From positions 1 to 64,000 of the forward strand of contig NZ_BOOR01000034.1 in assembly GCF_016863335.1 (NCBI RefSeq): DNA of 64,000 nucleotides. Direction: 5' to 3'. The translations under genes were made by a program, and so were the position numbers. Each line of letters begins with the position of its first letter. Within the stretch, counting starts at the first letter, position 1. The notes beneath the pieces are model-generated. The model searched no databases and was not told the DNA's origin. It worked only from the letters and a program-made list of their open reading frames with translations. This stretch comes from Planotetraspora thailandica (GTDB taxonomy: Bacteria; Actinomycetota; Actinomycetes; Streptosporangiales; Streptosporangiaceae). Shown piece by piece: positions 7,012 to 15,360 of the stretch.

Positions 7012-8022
7012 ATGTCCACCTACCGTGCTTTCCAGGTCACCGGCTCCCGCGGGTTCGTGCTTGTGGAGCGCGAGCTCCAGCCGCCATCCCCCGGCCATGT
7101 GCGCATCCGCGTCGAGGCGTGCGGCGTCTGCCACTCGGACACGCTCGCGGTCGAAGGGCTCCGCGCCGACCCGAGCCGGCCGGCCGTACCCGGCCACGAG
7201 ATCGTCGGCGTGATCGACGCCGTCGGCGCGGGCGTCCGGAGCTGGCAGGTCGGCGAGCGGGTGGGCGTCGGCTTCCTCGGCGGCCACTGCGGAGAGTGCG
7301 AGCACTGCCGCCGGGGCGACTTCGTCAACTGCACCGACCAGCCGTACGTCGGCACAGACGTCGAAGGCGGTTACGCGGAGGTGGTGCACGCCAGAACCAG
7401 CGGGCTCGTCCGCATCCCCGAGAACCTCAGCTCCGTCGACGCGGCGCCGTTGTTGTGCGCCGGGCTCACGACGTTCATGGCGTTGCGCCAGGCCGACGCG
7501 CGCCCCGGAGCACTCGTCGCCGTCCAGGGCATCGGCGGTCTCGGCCACCTCGGGCTGCAGCACGCCGCGAAGCTCGGTTACCGCGTCGCCGCGATCGCCC
7601 GGGGAACGGAGAAGGCCGAGCTCGCCCGGAAGCTGGGCGCCGACCACTACATCGACAGCTCCAGCGAGGACCCGGCCGCGGCTCTCCGGGAGCTCGGCGG
7701 GGCCGCGGGCATCATCGCGACGGCGGCCAGCGGGGCCTCCATGAGCGGGCTGGTCGCCGGGCTCGCGCCCCGCGGGCGCATGGTGATCGTCGGAGTTGCC
7801 TCCGACCCCGTGTCCGTGAGCACCGTCGACATGACCTTCGGAACGCGCACGATCACCGGAAGCCTGACCGGCACGTCCATCGACAACGAGGACAACCTCG
7901 CCTTCAGCGAACGCCACGGCATCCGGCCGATGATCGAGACCATGCCGCTGGCCGACGCCCCCAAGGCGTACGAGCGCATGATCTCCGGTGACGCCAGGTT
8001 CCGGGTCGTCCTGACCGTCTGA
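7012..8022 (+). CDS. Zinc-dependent alcohol dehydrogenase (MDR superfamily)
   Basis: 336 residues from the ATG at 7012-7014 with AGGAG 6 nt upstream. Catalytic zinc motif CGVCHSD and the GHE signature, structural zinc site CGECEHCRRGDFVNC (four Cys), and Rossmann motif GIGGLGHLGLQ are intact; the length matches AdhP/AdhA-type enzymes. It should oxidise alcohols or reduce aldehydes with NAD(P). It lies under the mirror promoter shared with the divergent TetR gene, so expression is probably induced by an alcohol, aldehyde or other electrophile. Confidence 0.93.
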   Translation: MSTYRAFQVTGSRGFVLVERELQPPSPGHVRIRVEACGVCHSDTLAVEGLRADPSRPAVPGHEIVGVIDAVGAGVRSWQVGERVGVGFLGGHCGECEHCRRGDFVNCTDQPYVGTDVEGGYAEVVHARTSGLVRIPENLSSVDAAPLLCAGLTTFMALRQADARPGALVAVQGIGGLGHLGLQHAAKLGYRVAAIARGTEKAELARKLGADHYIDSSSEDPAAALRELGGAAGIIATAASGASMSGLVAGLAPRGRMVIVGVASDPVSVSTVDMTFGTRTITGSLTGTSIDNEDNLAFSERHGIRPMIETMPLADAPKAYERMISGDARFRVVLTV

Positions 8023-8136
8023 CCGGACAGGCGCGTTGCCGCAGGAAAAACGATCTGTTCCGCGGCGGGCGGCGCACGTATAGTCCAAAGCGAAGATCGC
8101 AGAACGCGACAGGTCCCCTCGCCCTGGAGGCGCCCA

Positions 8137-8370
8137 GTGGACGGCTTCTTCACCACCGCCTGGGCGGTGTGGGCTGGACTGTTCGCCGTCTCCTTCGCCG
8201 TACTCGAAGGGTGGGCGCTGCTCAACAAGCGCGACGGCGACACCTTGTCGGATCAGATCCGCGCGTGGCTCGGCATCTATCCCGTGAAGCACTGGCGCCT
8301 GGCCGGCGCGGGCGCCCTGCTCGGATTCCTGCTTTGGTTCGGATGGCACATCGTCTTCGAGTCACCCTGA
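8137..8370 (+). CDS. Small two-TM hypothetical membrane protein
   Basis: 77 residues from a GTG at 8137 with a GGAGG motif about 6 nt upstream. Two hydrophobic segments (WAVWAGLFAVSFAVLEGWALL and LAGAGALLGFLLWFGWHIVF) flank a polar loop NKRDGDTLSDQIRAWLGIYP. Short proteins of this layout are common in actinomycetes and phages of this group and have no known function. It has about 110 bp of upstream sequence and is probably monocistronic. Confidence 0.75.
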   Translation: MDGFFTTAWAVWAGLFAVSFAVLEGWALLNKRDGDTLSDQIRAWLGIYPVKHWRLAGAGALLGFLLWFGWHIVFESP

Positions 8371-8437
8371 ACCAGGCGAAATGCCGTGTCTGATTGCCGC
8401 CAGCGTTGATTCGGCTGTCGAGATGACACTGGTCGGC

Positions 8438-9124
8438 ATGTCCACAACACTTCCCGCGCACACGTCGATCGAGCCCGGCATCCTCTATTTCGGCACCCCC
8501 GTCGTGTTGATCTCCACGCTCAACGAGGACGGGACGCCCAACCTGGCGCCGATGTCGTCGGCCTTCTGGCTCGGCTGGCGGGCCATGCTCGGCCTCGGCG
8601 CCCGGTCGAAGACCGCCCAGAACATGCTCAGGACCGGCCAGTGCGTGCTGAACCTGCCGTCGGACGACCTCGCTCCGGCCGTCGACAGGCTGGCGCTGAC
8701 AACCGGCGCCGATCCCGTGCCGCCGCGCAAGGTGGAACGCGGTTACCGGTTCGTCGGCGACAAGTTCGGCAGGGCCGGTCTCACCCCCGTCGCGTCGGAG
8801 ACGGTGGACCCGCCACGGGTGGCGGAGTGCCCGGTCGTCATGGAGACGGTCGTCGAGGGAACGCATCCGCTGGCCGACGACGACCCGGCGCAACGTGGCG
8901 GGATCGTGGTCTTCGAGGTGCGGGTCCAGCGCGTCCACGTCCACGAGCAGGTCAGGATGGCAGGGACGAGCGACCGCATCGACCCCGACGCATGGCGGCC
9001 GCTGATCATGAGCTTTCAGAAGCTGTACGGCCTGGGCCCGCAGGTGCATCCCTCGACGCTCGCGCAGATCCCCGAGCGTCTCTACCGCGGACCCGACATC
9101 GAGCGCGCACGGCAGGTGAGCTGA
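8438..9124 (+). CDS. Flavin reductase-like FMN-binding split-barrel protein
   Basis: 228 residues from the ATG at 8438-8440 (8423 is an alternative). The N-terminal two thirds match the flavin reductase-like domain: ILYFGTPVVLISTLNEDGTPNLAPMSSAFWLGWRA, then LGARSKTAQNMLRTGQCVLNLPS, the FMN phosphate-binding region. The C-terminal part (VVFEVRVQRVHVHEQVRM...DAWRPLIMSFQKLYGLG) is typical of the stand-alone flavoredoxin-like branch. It probably binds FMN and transfers electrons or reduces flavin. Its partner is not encoded nearby. Confidence 0.82.
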   Translation: MSTTLPAHTSIEPGILYFGTPVVLISTLNEDGTPNLAPMSSAFWLGWRAMLGLGARSKTAQNMLRTGQCVLNLPSDDLAPAVDRLALTTGADPVPPRKVERGYRFVGDKFGRAGLTPVASETVDPPRVAECPVVMETVVEGTHPLADDDPAQRGGIVVFEVRVQRVHVHEQVRMAGTSDRIDPDAWRPLIMSFQKLYGLGPQVHPSTLAQIPERLYRGPDIERARQVS

Positions 9125-9147
9125 GCCGGCCGCACAGTGCAGGTTGA

Positions 9148-9975
9148 TCAGTGCAGGTTGATCAAGACGATGCCGAGCACGACGACGGCGCTCGCGGCGG
9201 CCCGGCTGGAGCCGAAACGTTCGCCCAGGAAGACGGCCCCGATCACGGCGCCGAAGACGATGCTCGTCTCCCTCAAAGCGGCGATCGGCGCGAGCGCGCC
9301 ACGCGTCTGCGCCCACAACACGAGGCCGTAGGCCGCGAGAGAGGCCACACCGCCGGCGAGCCCGGTCACGAGCGACGGGCGCAGCTGCCCGGGCAGGGCG
9401 CGCCCCTTTTTGGCCAGGGCGATCAGAGGCAGCACCGGGCCTTGTAGCAGAAACAGCCAGGCCGCGTAGGTCAGGACAGGGGCGTGATGGACGCCGACCC
9501 CGTCGACGAGGGTGTAGCCCGCGATCGCGAGCCCGGTGCCGAACGCGGGCAGCAAGGCGATCGCCTGCGCGCGGCCGGGCCGGCCGCCGATGAAGACCAG
9601 GCCCATCAGCCCGAGGGAGATGACCACGACGCCGGCCAACTGGGTCAGGGGGAGTCTCTGGTCGAGCAGCGTGGCGCTCACCAGGGCCACGACCCAGGGG
9701 GAGGTGCCGCGCGCCAGCGGGTAGGCCTGGCTGAACTGCCCGAGCTGATAGCTGGCGAGCAAAAGGAGCTGGTAGGCCACTTCGAGGATCGCCGAGACGA
9801 CGATGTACGGCCAGGCACTCCCAGGAGGAGGGCCGAAGGCCACGACTCCGACGGTGCCGACCGCGGTGTAGGCGATTCCGATGAGGGCGAAACCGTTCAG
9901 CCGGTCGGCGGACCCGTGCGCGATCGCGTTCCAGGCGGCGTGAAGCAGGGCGGAGCACAACACGACGACGACCAC
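9148..9975 (-). CDS. DMT-superfamily (EamA-like) transporter
   Basis: About 275 residues if the GTG at 9973-9975 is used; the frame is open to 10110, but the extra N-terminus is Pro/Arg-rich, lacks membrane character and is unlikely. Ten TM helices in two EamA-like halves are evident (from LCSALLHAAWNAIAHG to ASAVVVLGIVLINLH). The first motif HAAWNAIAHG and the second-half GYTLVDGVGVHH are typical of the subgroup often annotated as small multidrug or metabolite exporters. A 14-bp tandem duplication covering the stop codon (9137-9165) repeats the last codons just outside the gene. Confidence 0.85.
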   Translation of the reverse strand: MVVVVLCSALLHAAWNAIAHGSADRLNGFALIGIAYTAVGTVGVVAFGPPPGSAWPYIVVSAILEVAYQLLLLASYQLGQFSQAYPLARGTSPWVVALVSATLLDQRLPLTQLAGVVVISLGLMGLVFIGGRPGRAQAIALLPAFGTGLAIAGYTLVDGVGVHHAPVLTYAAWLFLLQGPVLPLIALAKKGRALPGQLRPSLVTGLAGGVASLAAYGLVLWAQTRGALAPIAALRETSIVFGAVIGAVFLGERFGSSRAAASAVVVLGIVLINLH

Positions 9976-10158
9976 GGTGGTGCCGGCGCCCTGTGTGGAC
10001 TGCGCCCCGTCGGCGAGCGGCGGGAAGAGGGCGTGCTGCAGGGCGGGGGCGGCCACCGGTGGGCTCCTCGGAGCTGTTGAGATGCGGGTCTTACGGACGC
10101 GGCGGCACACCGGCGTGGCGAGAGCCGTACACCGTGGTCGTGCCGGGAGGCGGGGAGC

Positions 10159-11196
10159 TCAGGCCGCGTGCCGGTGCCGGGCGAGCGCGGCGTGATGGTC
10201 GGTTCCCTCCGGTCCGTCCGGATCGGCGTGCACGGTCGCTCCGCGCAGCCGGGACAGCCGGTGAATGAGCCGGTGCTCCGTCTCCACGGCCACGGCGTGC
10301 GCGTCGACCAGGGAAAGTTCGTGGCCGACCATGATCTCCACCTCGGCGTGGAGGGCGTGCCCGATCCAGCGCAACCGTATCGAACCCACCCCAAGAACCC
10401 CGGGGGTGCTCGCGACGATGTGCTCCGCCTCGTCGATCAGGTCGGGGTCGACCGCGTCCATCAGCCTCCGGCCGATCTCGCGGGCGGCGTCGCGCAGCAC
10501 GTACAGGATTGCGACGGTGATGAGCAGGCCGACGATCGGGTCCGCGATGGGGAAGCCGAGCGCGGAGCCCGCCGCGCCGAGCAACACGGCGAGAGACGTG
10601 AAGCCGTCGGCCCGGGCGTGCAGTCCGTCGGCCACGAGCGCGGCCGATCCGATCTCGCGGCCCACCTTGATGCGGTAGCGGGCGACCCACTCGTTGGCCA
10701 GGAAACCGACCATGGCCGCCACGGCCACCCAGCCCAGCGCCCGCACATCCTGGGGGTGAACCAGCCGGGTGATCGCCGCATATCCAGCCAGAGCCGCTGA
10801 TATCGCGATGATGGCCACAATGAGGATTCCGGCGAGGTCCTCGGCCCTGCCGTACCCGTAGGTGAAGCGGCGGGTCGCGCGGCGGCGGCCCACGGAGAAG
10901 GCGATGGCCAGCGGGACGGCCGTCAGCGCGTCGGCGACGTTGTGCAGCGAGTCGCCGAGCAGGGCCACCGATCCCGACATCGCGACGATGACCGCCTGCA
11001 CGGCGGCGGCCGCGACGAGCACGCCGAACGAGACGCCGAGCACACGCAGGCCACGGGAGCTCGACTCGAACGCCGAGTCGGTCCTGTCCGCGCTGTCGTG
11101 GCTGTGGGGCGTGAACGCGTGCCGGACGGCCGAGACCACCCGATTGCCATGCCCGTGTCCATGCCCGTCCCCGGGGGTGTGGAAGTGATCGGACAT
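10159..11196 (-). CDS. Cation diffusion facilitator (CDF) family zinc/cobalt efflux protein
   Basis: 345 residues. A His-rich N-terminal tail (HFHTPGDGHGHGHGN) is followed by six TM helices. The transport-site motif HNVADAL (HxxxD) in TM2 and DGLHARADG (DxxxD-type) in TM5 mark the Zn(II)/H+ antiporter core. The C-terminal cytoplasmic domain (VLGVGSIRLRWIGHALHAEVEIMV) carries the usual metal-binding His residues. It is divergent from an ArsR-family regulator with a complete alpha-5 zinc site, which supports zinc (or cobalt) as substrate. Confidence 0.93.
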   Translation of the reverse strand: MSDHFHTPGDGHGHGHGNRVVSAVRHAFTPHSHDSADRTDSAFESSSRGLRVLGVSFGVLVAAAAVQAVIVAMSGSVALLGDSLHNVADALTAVPLAIAFSVGRRRATRRFTYGYGRAEDLAGILIVAIIAISAALAGYAAITRLVHPQDVRALGWVAVAAMVGFLANEWVARYRIKVGREIGSAALVADGLHARADGFTSLAVLLGAAGSALGFPIADPIVGLLITVAILYVLRDAAREIGRRLMDAVDPDLIDEAEHIVASTPGVLGVGSIRLRWIGHALHAEVEIMVGHELSLVDAHAVAVETEHRLIHRLSRLRGATVHADPDGPEGTDHHAALARHRHAA

Positions 11197-11244
11197 GGTT
11201 CCTCGCTTGCGTACGGCGGACCTGTCCGGCGAGTATATGTAGTC

Positions 11245-11601
11245 ATGTACGCACGCGACAACGAATCAGGTGCCAATGCATCGCAGGAGCAACCGACCGC
11301 CGATCAGGTGAACGCGGCCGTGGACGCGTTTCGCATGCTCAGTGACGCGACCCGGCTGCGCTTGATGTGGTTGTTGTCGCACGGCGAATACGACGTGGGC
11401 TCGCTCGCCGAGACCATCGCCGTGGCCCGGCCGCTGGTCTCCCAGCACTTGGCCAAGCTCCGCCTCGCCGGGCTGGTCGACACCCGCAGGGACGGCCGCC
11501 GCGTCGTCTACCGGGCACGGGACGCCCACGTCAGAGCCCTCATCGGTGAGGCGCTCTTCCATGCCGACCACGAGGTCTCAGGAATCCCCCGCCACGACTG
11601 A
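11245..11601 (+). CDS. ArsR/SmtB-family zinc-sensing repressor (CzrA-like)
   Basis: 118 residues from the ATG at 11245-11247. The winged-helix core is complete (FRMLSDATRLRLMWLLS, recognition helix RPLVSQHLAKLRLAGLV, wing DTRRDGRRVVYRA). The last helix contains DAHVRALIGEALFHADHE, a perfect match to the alpha-5 metal site D-x-H-x10-H-x2-H, which defines SmtB/CzrA zinc sensors. No alpha-3 Cys motif is seen. The start is preceded by ATATG-TAGT-CATGT, an imperfect dyad in the short intergenic region shared with the divergent CDF gene. Zinc should release it and switch on efflux. Confidence 0.93.
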   Translation: MYARDNESGANASQEQPTADQVNAAVDAFRMLSDATRLRLMWLLSHGEYDVGSLAETIAVARPLVSQHLAKLRLAGLVDTRRDGRRVVYRARDAHVRALIGEALFHADHEVSGIPRHD

Positions 11602-11618
11602 CCCCAACCCCCCTTGCC

Positions 11619-11982
11619 GTGATCATGCAGAAGTTCGGCCGTACCGCGTCCTACCTGCCCCAACCCGCGCCGTGATCATGCAGAAGTTCGCGCCAACGCC
11701 GTCCTACCTGCCCCTTCCCTGTGCGTGATCATGCAGAAGTTCGGCCGAACCCTGCCTGACCTGCGGTGACGAGGATCGTGATCATGCAGAAGTTCGGGCG
11801 AACCCTTCCTGGCCTGTGGCGCCATGGTTCGTGATCATGCACCGCGCCGTACGGCACCGAGTTTCTGCATGATCACGCAACATGTTGGCGCAGCTCAGGA
11901 CGCATCTCGGCGAACTTCTGCATGATCACGACTTGCGTTTCGGCAGGTCAGCGACCTCTTTACCGAACTTCTGCATGATCAC
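11619..11982. repeat. 53-bp-periodic convergent repeat array 1 (8 copies)
   Basis: Forward copies of GTGATCATGCAGAAGTTC start at 11619, 11672, 11725, 11778 and (truncated after GTGATCATGCA) 11831, each exactly 53 bp apart. Inverted copies end at 11876 (degenerate), 11929 and 11982, again exactly 53 bp apart. The innermost pair is degenerate. The 35-bp spacers differ but keep a CCTGACCTG/CCTACCTG-like box at a fixed offset. The right arm is two units shorter than the left, ending before the gene at 12049. The array is wholly intergenic, between arsR and the gene at 12049. Confidence 0.93.
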
Positions 11983-12048
11983 GCGCGAGGGGTGCATTGG
12001 GGATGGGTAGCCCCTTCGGGGGACTTACCCGGCCAAAGGGGGCTGACT

Positions 12049-12540
12049 ATGAAACGGGTCGTCATCGGCGCGGTGAGCCTGGCGGGTACGGCGGCGGCGA
12101 TCGCCCGCTGGCTGGCCACACGCCATCGTGGGACGGCGCCGATGAAGGACCCGAAGGCACAACGCCGCTGGCTGGCCGTCACGATCAACTGCCTGCCGGA
12201 GGACGTGGCGCCCGAGGGCCGGCTGCCCGAGCCTCTCGCCGGCCTCGACGCCGAGGTGCGGATCGCGAAGGCGCCCGGCGACCGCGGCACCGAGCTCTAC
12301 GCGCGTCCCCGTACCCCTCTGCCGATCGGCCCGTCCGCCATCATGGCCAAGCTTCGCGGCGACGATCCACGTGACATGGTCATGTCGGCCCTGCGGCAGG
12401 TGAAGTCCCTCATCGAGACAGGTGAGGTGCTGCAGCCCGACATGCCGTCCGGCGCCATGCGTCCCGCAGTGCCCGGGAGCACGCGGGGCAAGGTCGTCGA
12501 CATGGCGGCGGTGCGCGCCGCAGGGGAGAGGCGGCTGTGA
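12049..12540 (+). CDS. Hypothetical protein co-transcribed with a zinc alcohol dehydrogenase
   Basis: 163 residues from the ATG at 12049 with AAAGGGGG upstream. A short N-terminal hydrophobic stretch (VVIGAVSLAGTAAAIARWLA) could be an uncleaved membrane anchor; the rest is soluble and alpha/beta-like (RRWLAVTINCLPEDVAPEGRLP, ALRQVKSLIETGEV). Its TGA overlaps the GTG of the dehydrogenase gene (GTGA, 4 nt), so the two are translationally coupled. I do not recognise the family; the constant pairing suggests an accessory or membrane-docking role for the dehydrogenase. Confidence 0.75.
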   Translation: MKRVVIGAVSLAGTAAAIARWLATRHRGTAPMKDPKAQRRWLAVTINCLPEDVAPEGRLPEPLAGLDAEVRIAKAPGDRGTELYARPRTPLPIGPSAIMAKLRGDDPRDMVMSALRQVKSLIETGEVLQPDMPSGAMRPAVPGSTRGKVVDMAAVRAAGERRL

Positions 12541-13712
12541 AGGCGGTCTGCTGGCAGGGCGTCAACGAGCTGACGGTCGAGCGCGTGCCCGACCCCGAGA
12601 TCCAGAACGACCAGGACGCGATCGTCAAGGTGGTGGCCACCACCACCTGCGGGTCCGACCTGCACCTGCTGAGCGGCCACATCCCCGAGATGCACGCGGG
12701 CGACGTCATCGGCCACGAGTTCCTCGGCGAGATCGTCGAGGTCGGGTCCGGTGTGCGGCGGCACAGGCCGGGAGACCGTGTCGTCGTCTGCTCGGTCATC
12801 GGGTGCGGGCGCTGCTGGTCCTGCAGGCATGACCTGTGGTCCCTGTGTGAGAACAGCAATCCCAAGCCCGGCTTCACCGACATGGCGTGGGGCGGCTCCA
12901 CCGCGGGCATCTTCGGCTACTCCCACGCGATGGGCGGCTTCCGGGGAAGCCACGCGGAGTTCGTCCGGGTGCCCTTCGCCGACCAGGGCACGTTCACGGT
13001 GCCCGACGGCGTCGAGGACACCAGTGCGCTGTTCACCTCCGACGCCGCCCCCACCGGGTGGATGGGCGCCGACCTCGGTGGAGTGAAGCCCGGAGACGTG
13101 GTCGCCGTCTGGGGGTGCGGCGCGGTCGGCCAGATGGCGGCGCGCGCCGCGATGCTGCTCGGCGCGGAACAGGTGATCTCGATCGACAGGTTTCCCGAAC
13201 GCCTGGCGATGACGGCACGGCACGTCGGCTCCGAGGTCATCGACTACACCACCACCGACGTGCCCGCCGAGCTGCGGGAGCGAACCGGCGGCAGGGGGCC
13301 GGACGTCTGCATCGAGGCCGTCGGCATGGAGGCCCACAGCGTGGGTCCCGAGCAGGTGTACGAGCAGGCCAAACATCAGCTGGGCATCGGGCTCGACCGC
13401 CCCTTCGCCGTGCGCGAGGCCGTCCACGCCTGCCGTACGGGAGGGTCGGTCTTCATCCTGGGCGTCTTCGCCGGAATGGTGGACCGCTTCCCCCTCGGGG
13501 CCATGATGAACAAGGGTCTGACGGTTCGCGGGGCACAGCAGAACGGGCATCGGTACATCCCGATGTTGCTGGACCGGGTCGCCAAGGGAGAGCTGGTGAC
13601 CTCACACCTGGCCACGCACATGATGTCGCTCGACGACGCACCGAGGGGCTACGACATGTTCAAGACCAAGAAGGACGGCTGCGTGCGCGCGGTCTTCCGC
13701 CCCGACATCTAG
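12537..13712 (+). CDS. Zinc-dependent alcohol dehydrogenase, formaldehyde-dehydrogenase-like MDR
   Basis: 391 residues from the GTG at 12537. Catalytic zinc motif CGSDLHLLSGH, GHEFLGEIVEVG, structural zinc cluster CGRCWSCRHDLWSLC (four Cys) and Rossmann motif GCGAVGQMAARAA are all present. The insertion after the zinc lobe (NPKPGFTDMAWGGSTAGIFGYSHAMGGF) and the length place it among the glutathione-independent formaldehyde dehydrogenase-like MDRs. Substrate not assignable from sequence. It overlaps the preceding gene by 4 nt, so the two form an operon. Confidence 0.93.
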   Translation: MKAVCWQGVNELTVERVPDPEIQNDQDAIVKVVATTTCGSDLHLLSGHIPEMHAGDVIGHEFLGEIVEVGSGVRRHRPGDRVVVCSVIGCGRCWSCRHDLWSLCENSNPKPGFTDMAWGGSTAGIFGYSHAMGGFRGSHAEFVRVPFADQGTFTVPDGVEDTSALFTSDAAPTGWMGADLGGVKPGDVVAVWGCGAVGQMAARAAMLLGAEQVISIDRFPERLAMTARHVGSEVIDYTTTDVPAELRERTGGRGPDVCIEAVGMEAHSVGPEQVYEQAKHQLGIGLDRPFAVREAVHACRTGGSVFILGVFAGMVDRFPLGAMMNKGLTVRGAQQNGHRYIPMLLDRVAKGELVTSHLATHMMSLDDAPRGYDMFKTKKDGCVRAVFRPDI

Positions 13713-13802
13713 CCGAGCGCGCGCAGCATGATCAGCGCAGGTCTTCTGCGGTTGATTGTTATCGTGGCGTTATACCGGCCCCGCAGGTGAGGGAGCGGTG
13801 GG

Positions 13803-14237
13803 ATGTCAGTTGCCTGGGAGATCAAGAAGCGGCTCTACGCCGCGTTCAACGACCATGACATGCCTCGAGTCGTCGAGTGCTACAGCCCCGATGGCATCCT
13901 CGTCTCGCCCGAAGGCATCGCGGAGGGGCGTGAGCAGATCGCGACCTTCTACGAACACCTGATCGTCGGCTTCTCCGACGTGAAGATCACGCCGTGGTAC
14001 GAGGTCGACTGCGACGATCCAGCGGTCAGCGAATGGATGCTCACCGGCACCCATACCGGGCCGTTTCTTCTCCCGTGCGGCCGCTATGCGGAAGGGAGCG
14101 GCAATCACATCGCCGTTCGCGGCTGCTGTGCGGCGCGTGTCGACAACGGGAAGATCACGTCCCACCAGCATTATTACGATCAGTTGGAGCTGTACAGCCA
14201 GCTCGGCTTCGCCTTGGCCTGCGCGCCGGCCACCTGA
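13803..14237 (+). CDS. SnoaL-like / NTF2-fold protein
   Basis: 144 residues, a normal size for a single SnoaL-like domain. N-terminal helix KKRLYAAFNDHDMPRVVECYSPDGILVSPEGIAEGREQI and the later strand pattern (EWMLTGTHTGPF, RGCCAARVDNGKITSHQHYYDQLEL) match ester-cyclase-type NTF2-fold proteins. The catalytic or ligand-binding role cannot be fixed. It stands alone, with about 90 bp upstream. Confidence 0.82.
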   Translation: MSVAWEIKKRLYAAFNDHDMPRVVECYSPDGILVSPEGIAEGREQIATFYEHLIVGFSDVKITPWYEVDCDDPAVSEWMLTGTHTGPFLLPCGRYAEGSGNHIAVRGCCAARVDNGKITSHQHYYDQLELYSQLGFALACAPAT

Positions 14238-14379
14238 CTCTTCCCCGTACGGCGGACGTCTCCACGGCCGTCCCCGCCGGGCGATCCGCCGTACGGCAGG
14301 CCTCCGTGCCACCCGCCGTACGGCCGGGCCGCCTGAGAGCGCCTCGGTCGACGCGTGAATGAGTCGATCTTGCCGGTGG

Positions 14380-14754
14380 TCAGAGGGAGTACGGGCCGAA
14401 ACGCCCCCAGGCCACCAGGACGACCAGCACCAGCAGCACGAGGTTGACCACGACCAATTGAGACTCTTTGCGGCGGCCGTGGGTGATGGCGGCACCCACC
14501 ATGACCAGGGCCAGCCCGAGCGCGGCCAGCGGAACCAGCACCGGCGCGATGCCGGTGACGCCCGGCAGGATCAGGCCGAGCGCGCCCAGGATCTCCACGG
14601 CGCCGATGCCCTTGATCGCGCCGGCGGAGAAGTCGTCCGTCCATCCCATGCCGGACGCGGCGAGCTTGTCCTTGGGCTTGATGAGCTTCATCAGCCCGCT
14701 GCCCAGGAAGGCGAGGGCGAGCAGGCCGGCGAGGGCCCAAAGTGCGACGTTCAT
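14380..14754 (-). CDS. DoxX-like membrane protein
   Basis: 124 residues with four TM helices. N-terminal ALAGLLALAFLGSGLMKLIKPKDKL is the DoxX_2/DoxX-like signature, followed by the GIGAVEILGALGLILPG helix. Members of this family are linked to thiosulfate oxidation or redox stress in other bacteria, but this small form is usually of unknown function. It is divergent from a MarR gene across a region with three near-identical dyads, so MarR repression is very likely. Confidence 0.88.
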   Translation of the reverse strand: MNVALWALAGLLALAFLGSGLMKLIKPKDKLAASGMGWTDDFSAGAIKGIGAVEILGALGLILPGVTGIAPVLVPLAALGLALVMVGAAITHGRRKESQLVVVNLVLLVLVVLVAWGRFGPYSL

Positions 14755-14777
14755 CGACTATCCGTTCTGTAAATGAC

Positions 14778-14859
14778 TTGAAGCTTCAACCGCAATCTAG
14801 GCAGTGACGACTTGAAGCGTCAAGTCATACAGAAGCCGTGATCACTTGATGGATCAAGT
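14778..14859. promoter_or_regulatory. Three MarR-type operators between doxX-like and marR-like genes
   Basis: TTGAAGCTTCAA (14778-14789), ACTTGAAGCGTCAAGT (14810-14825) and ACTTGATGGATCAAGT (14844-14859) share CTTGA-N4-TCAAG. Centres are 34 bp apart (about 14783.5, 14817.5 and 14851.5). The third lies just upstream of the MarR start, the first near the DoxX start, giving control of both directions. Confidence 0.88.
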
Positions 14860-14871
14860 TAGGGTGAGACC

Positions 14872-15360
14872 ATGGACGCACCGCGATGGCTGACCGAAGA
14901 GGAGCAGGAGGCCTGGATGGCGCTGGTCAGCGTGCTGGTCAGGCTGCCGGCGGCCCTGGACCGGCAGCTGCAACGCGATGCCGGCATCAGCCACTTCGAG
15001 TATCAGGTGCTGGCGATGCTGTCCACGAGCCCCGAGCGCACCATGCGCATGAGTGATCTGGCGGAGACCGCCGACGGGTCGCTGTCGCGCCTGTCGCACG
15101 TGGTGAGCCGACTGGAGAAGCGGGGCTGGATCCGCCGCAGCCCCGACCCGGCCGACGGCCGCTACACCCTGGCGACCCTCACCGAGGGCGGCTGGGACAA
15201 GGTCGTCGCCAGTGCCCCCGGCCACGTGGAAGCGGTTCGCGACTTCGTGATCGACCCGCTCACCAAACCGCAGGTGCGTCAGCTGCGCGACATCGGGCGC
15301 CGCATTCTGAACACCGTGGATCCCGACGGTTCCTGTCCCGGCTCGCCGGCGGGACGATGA
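14872..15360 (+). CDS. MarR family transcriptional regulator
   Basis: 162 residues from the ATG at 14872. Winged-helix domain: AGISHFEYQVLAMLSTSPERTMRMSDLAETADGSLSRLSHVVSRLEKRGWIRRSPDPADGRYTLATLTEGG, with the DGR wing motif intact, flanked by dimerisation helices. The divergent DoxX-like gene and three CTTGA-N4-TCAAG dyads in the shared region make autorepression plus DoxX repression the simplest model. The ligand, probably a phenolic or oxidant, is not deducible. Confidence 0.93.
   Translation: MDAPRWLTEEEQEAWMALVSVLVRLPAALDRQLQRDAGISHFEYQVLAMLSTSPERTMRMSDLAETADGSLSRLSHVVSRLEKRGWIRRSPDPADGRYTLATLTEGGWDKVVASAPGHVEAVRDFVIDPLTKPQVRQLRDIGRRILNTVDPDGSCPGSPAGR

Noticed and set aside
9137-9165. 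14-bp tandem duplication at the DMT gene stop codon
   Set aside because: A simple local slip that leaves the reading frame and stop intact; no further copies.
14245-14323. Three CCGTACGG palindromes between SnoaL-like and DoxX genes as operators
   Set aside because: CCGTACGG is scattered through coding regions of this window and appears to be a genome-wide over-represented octamer.
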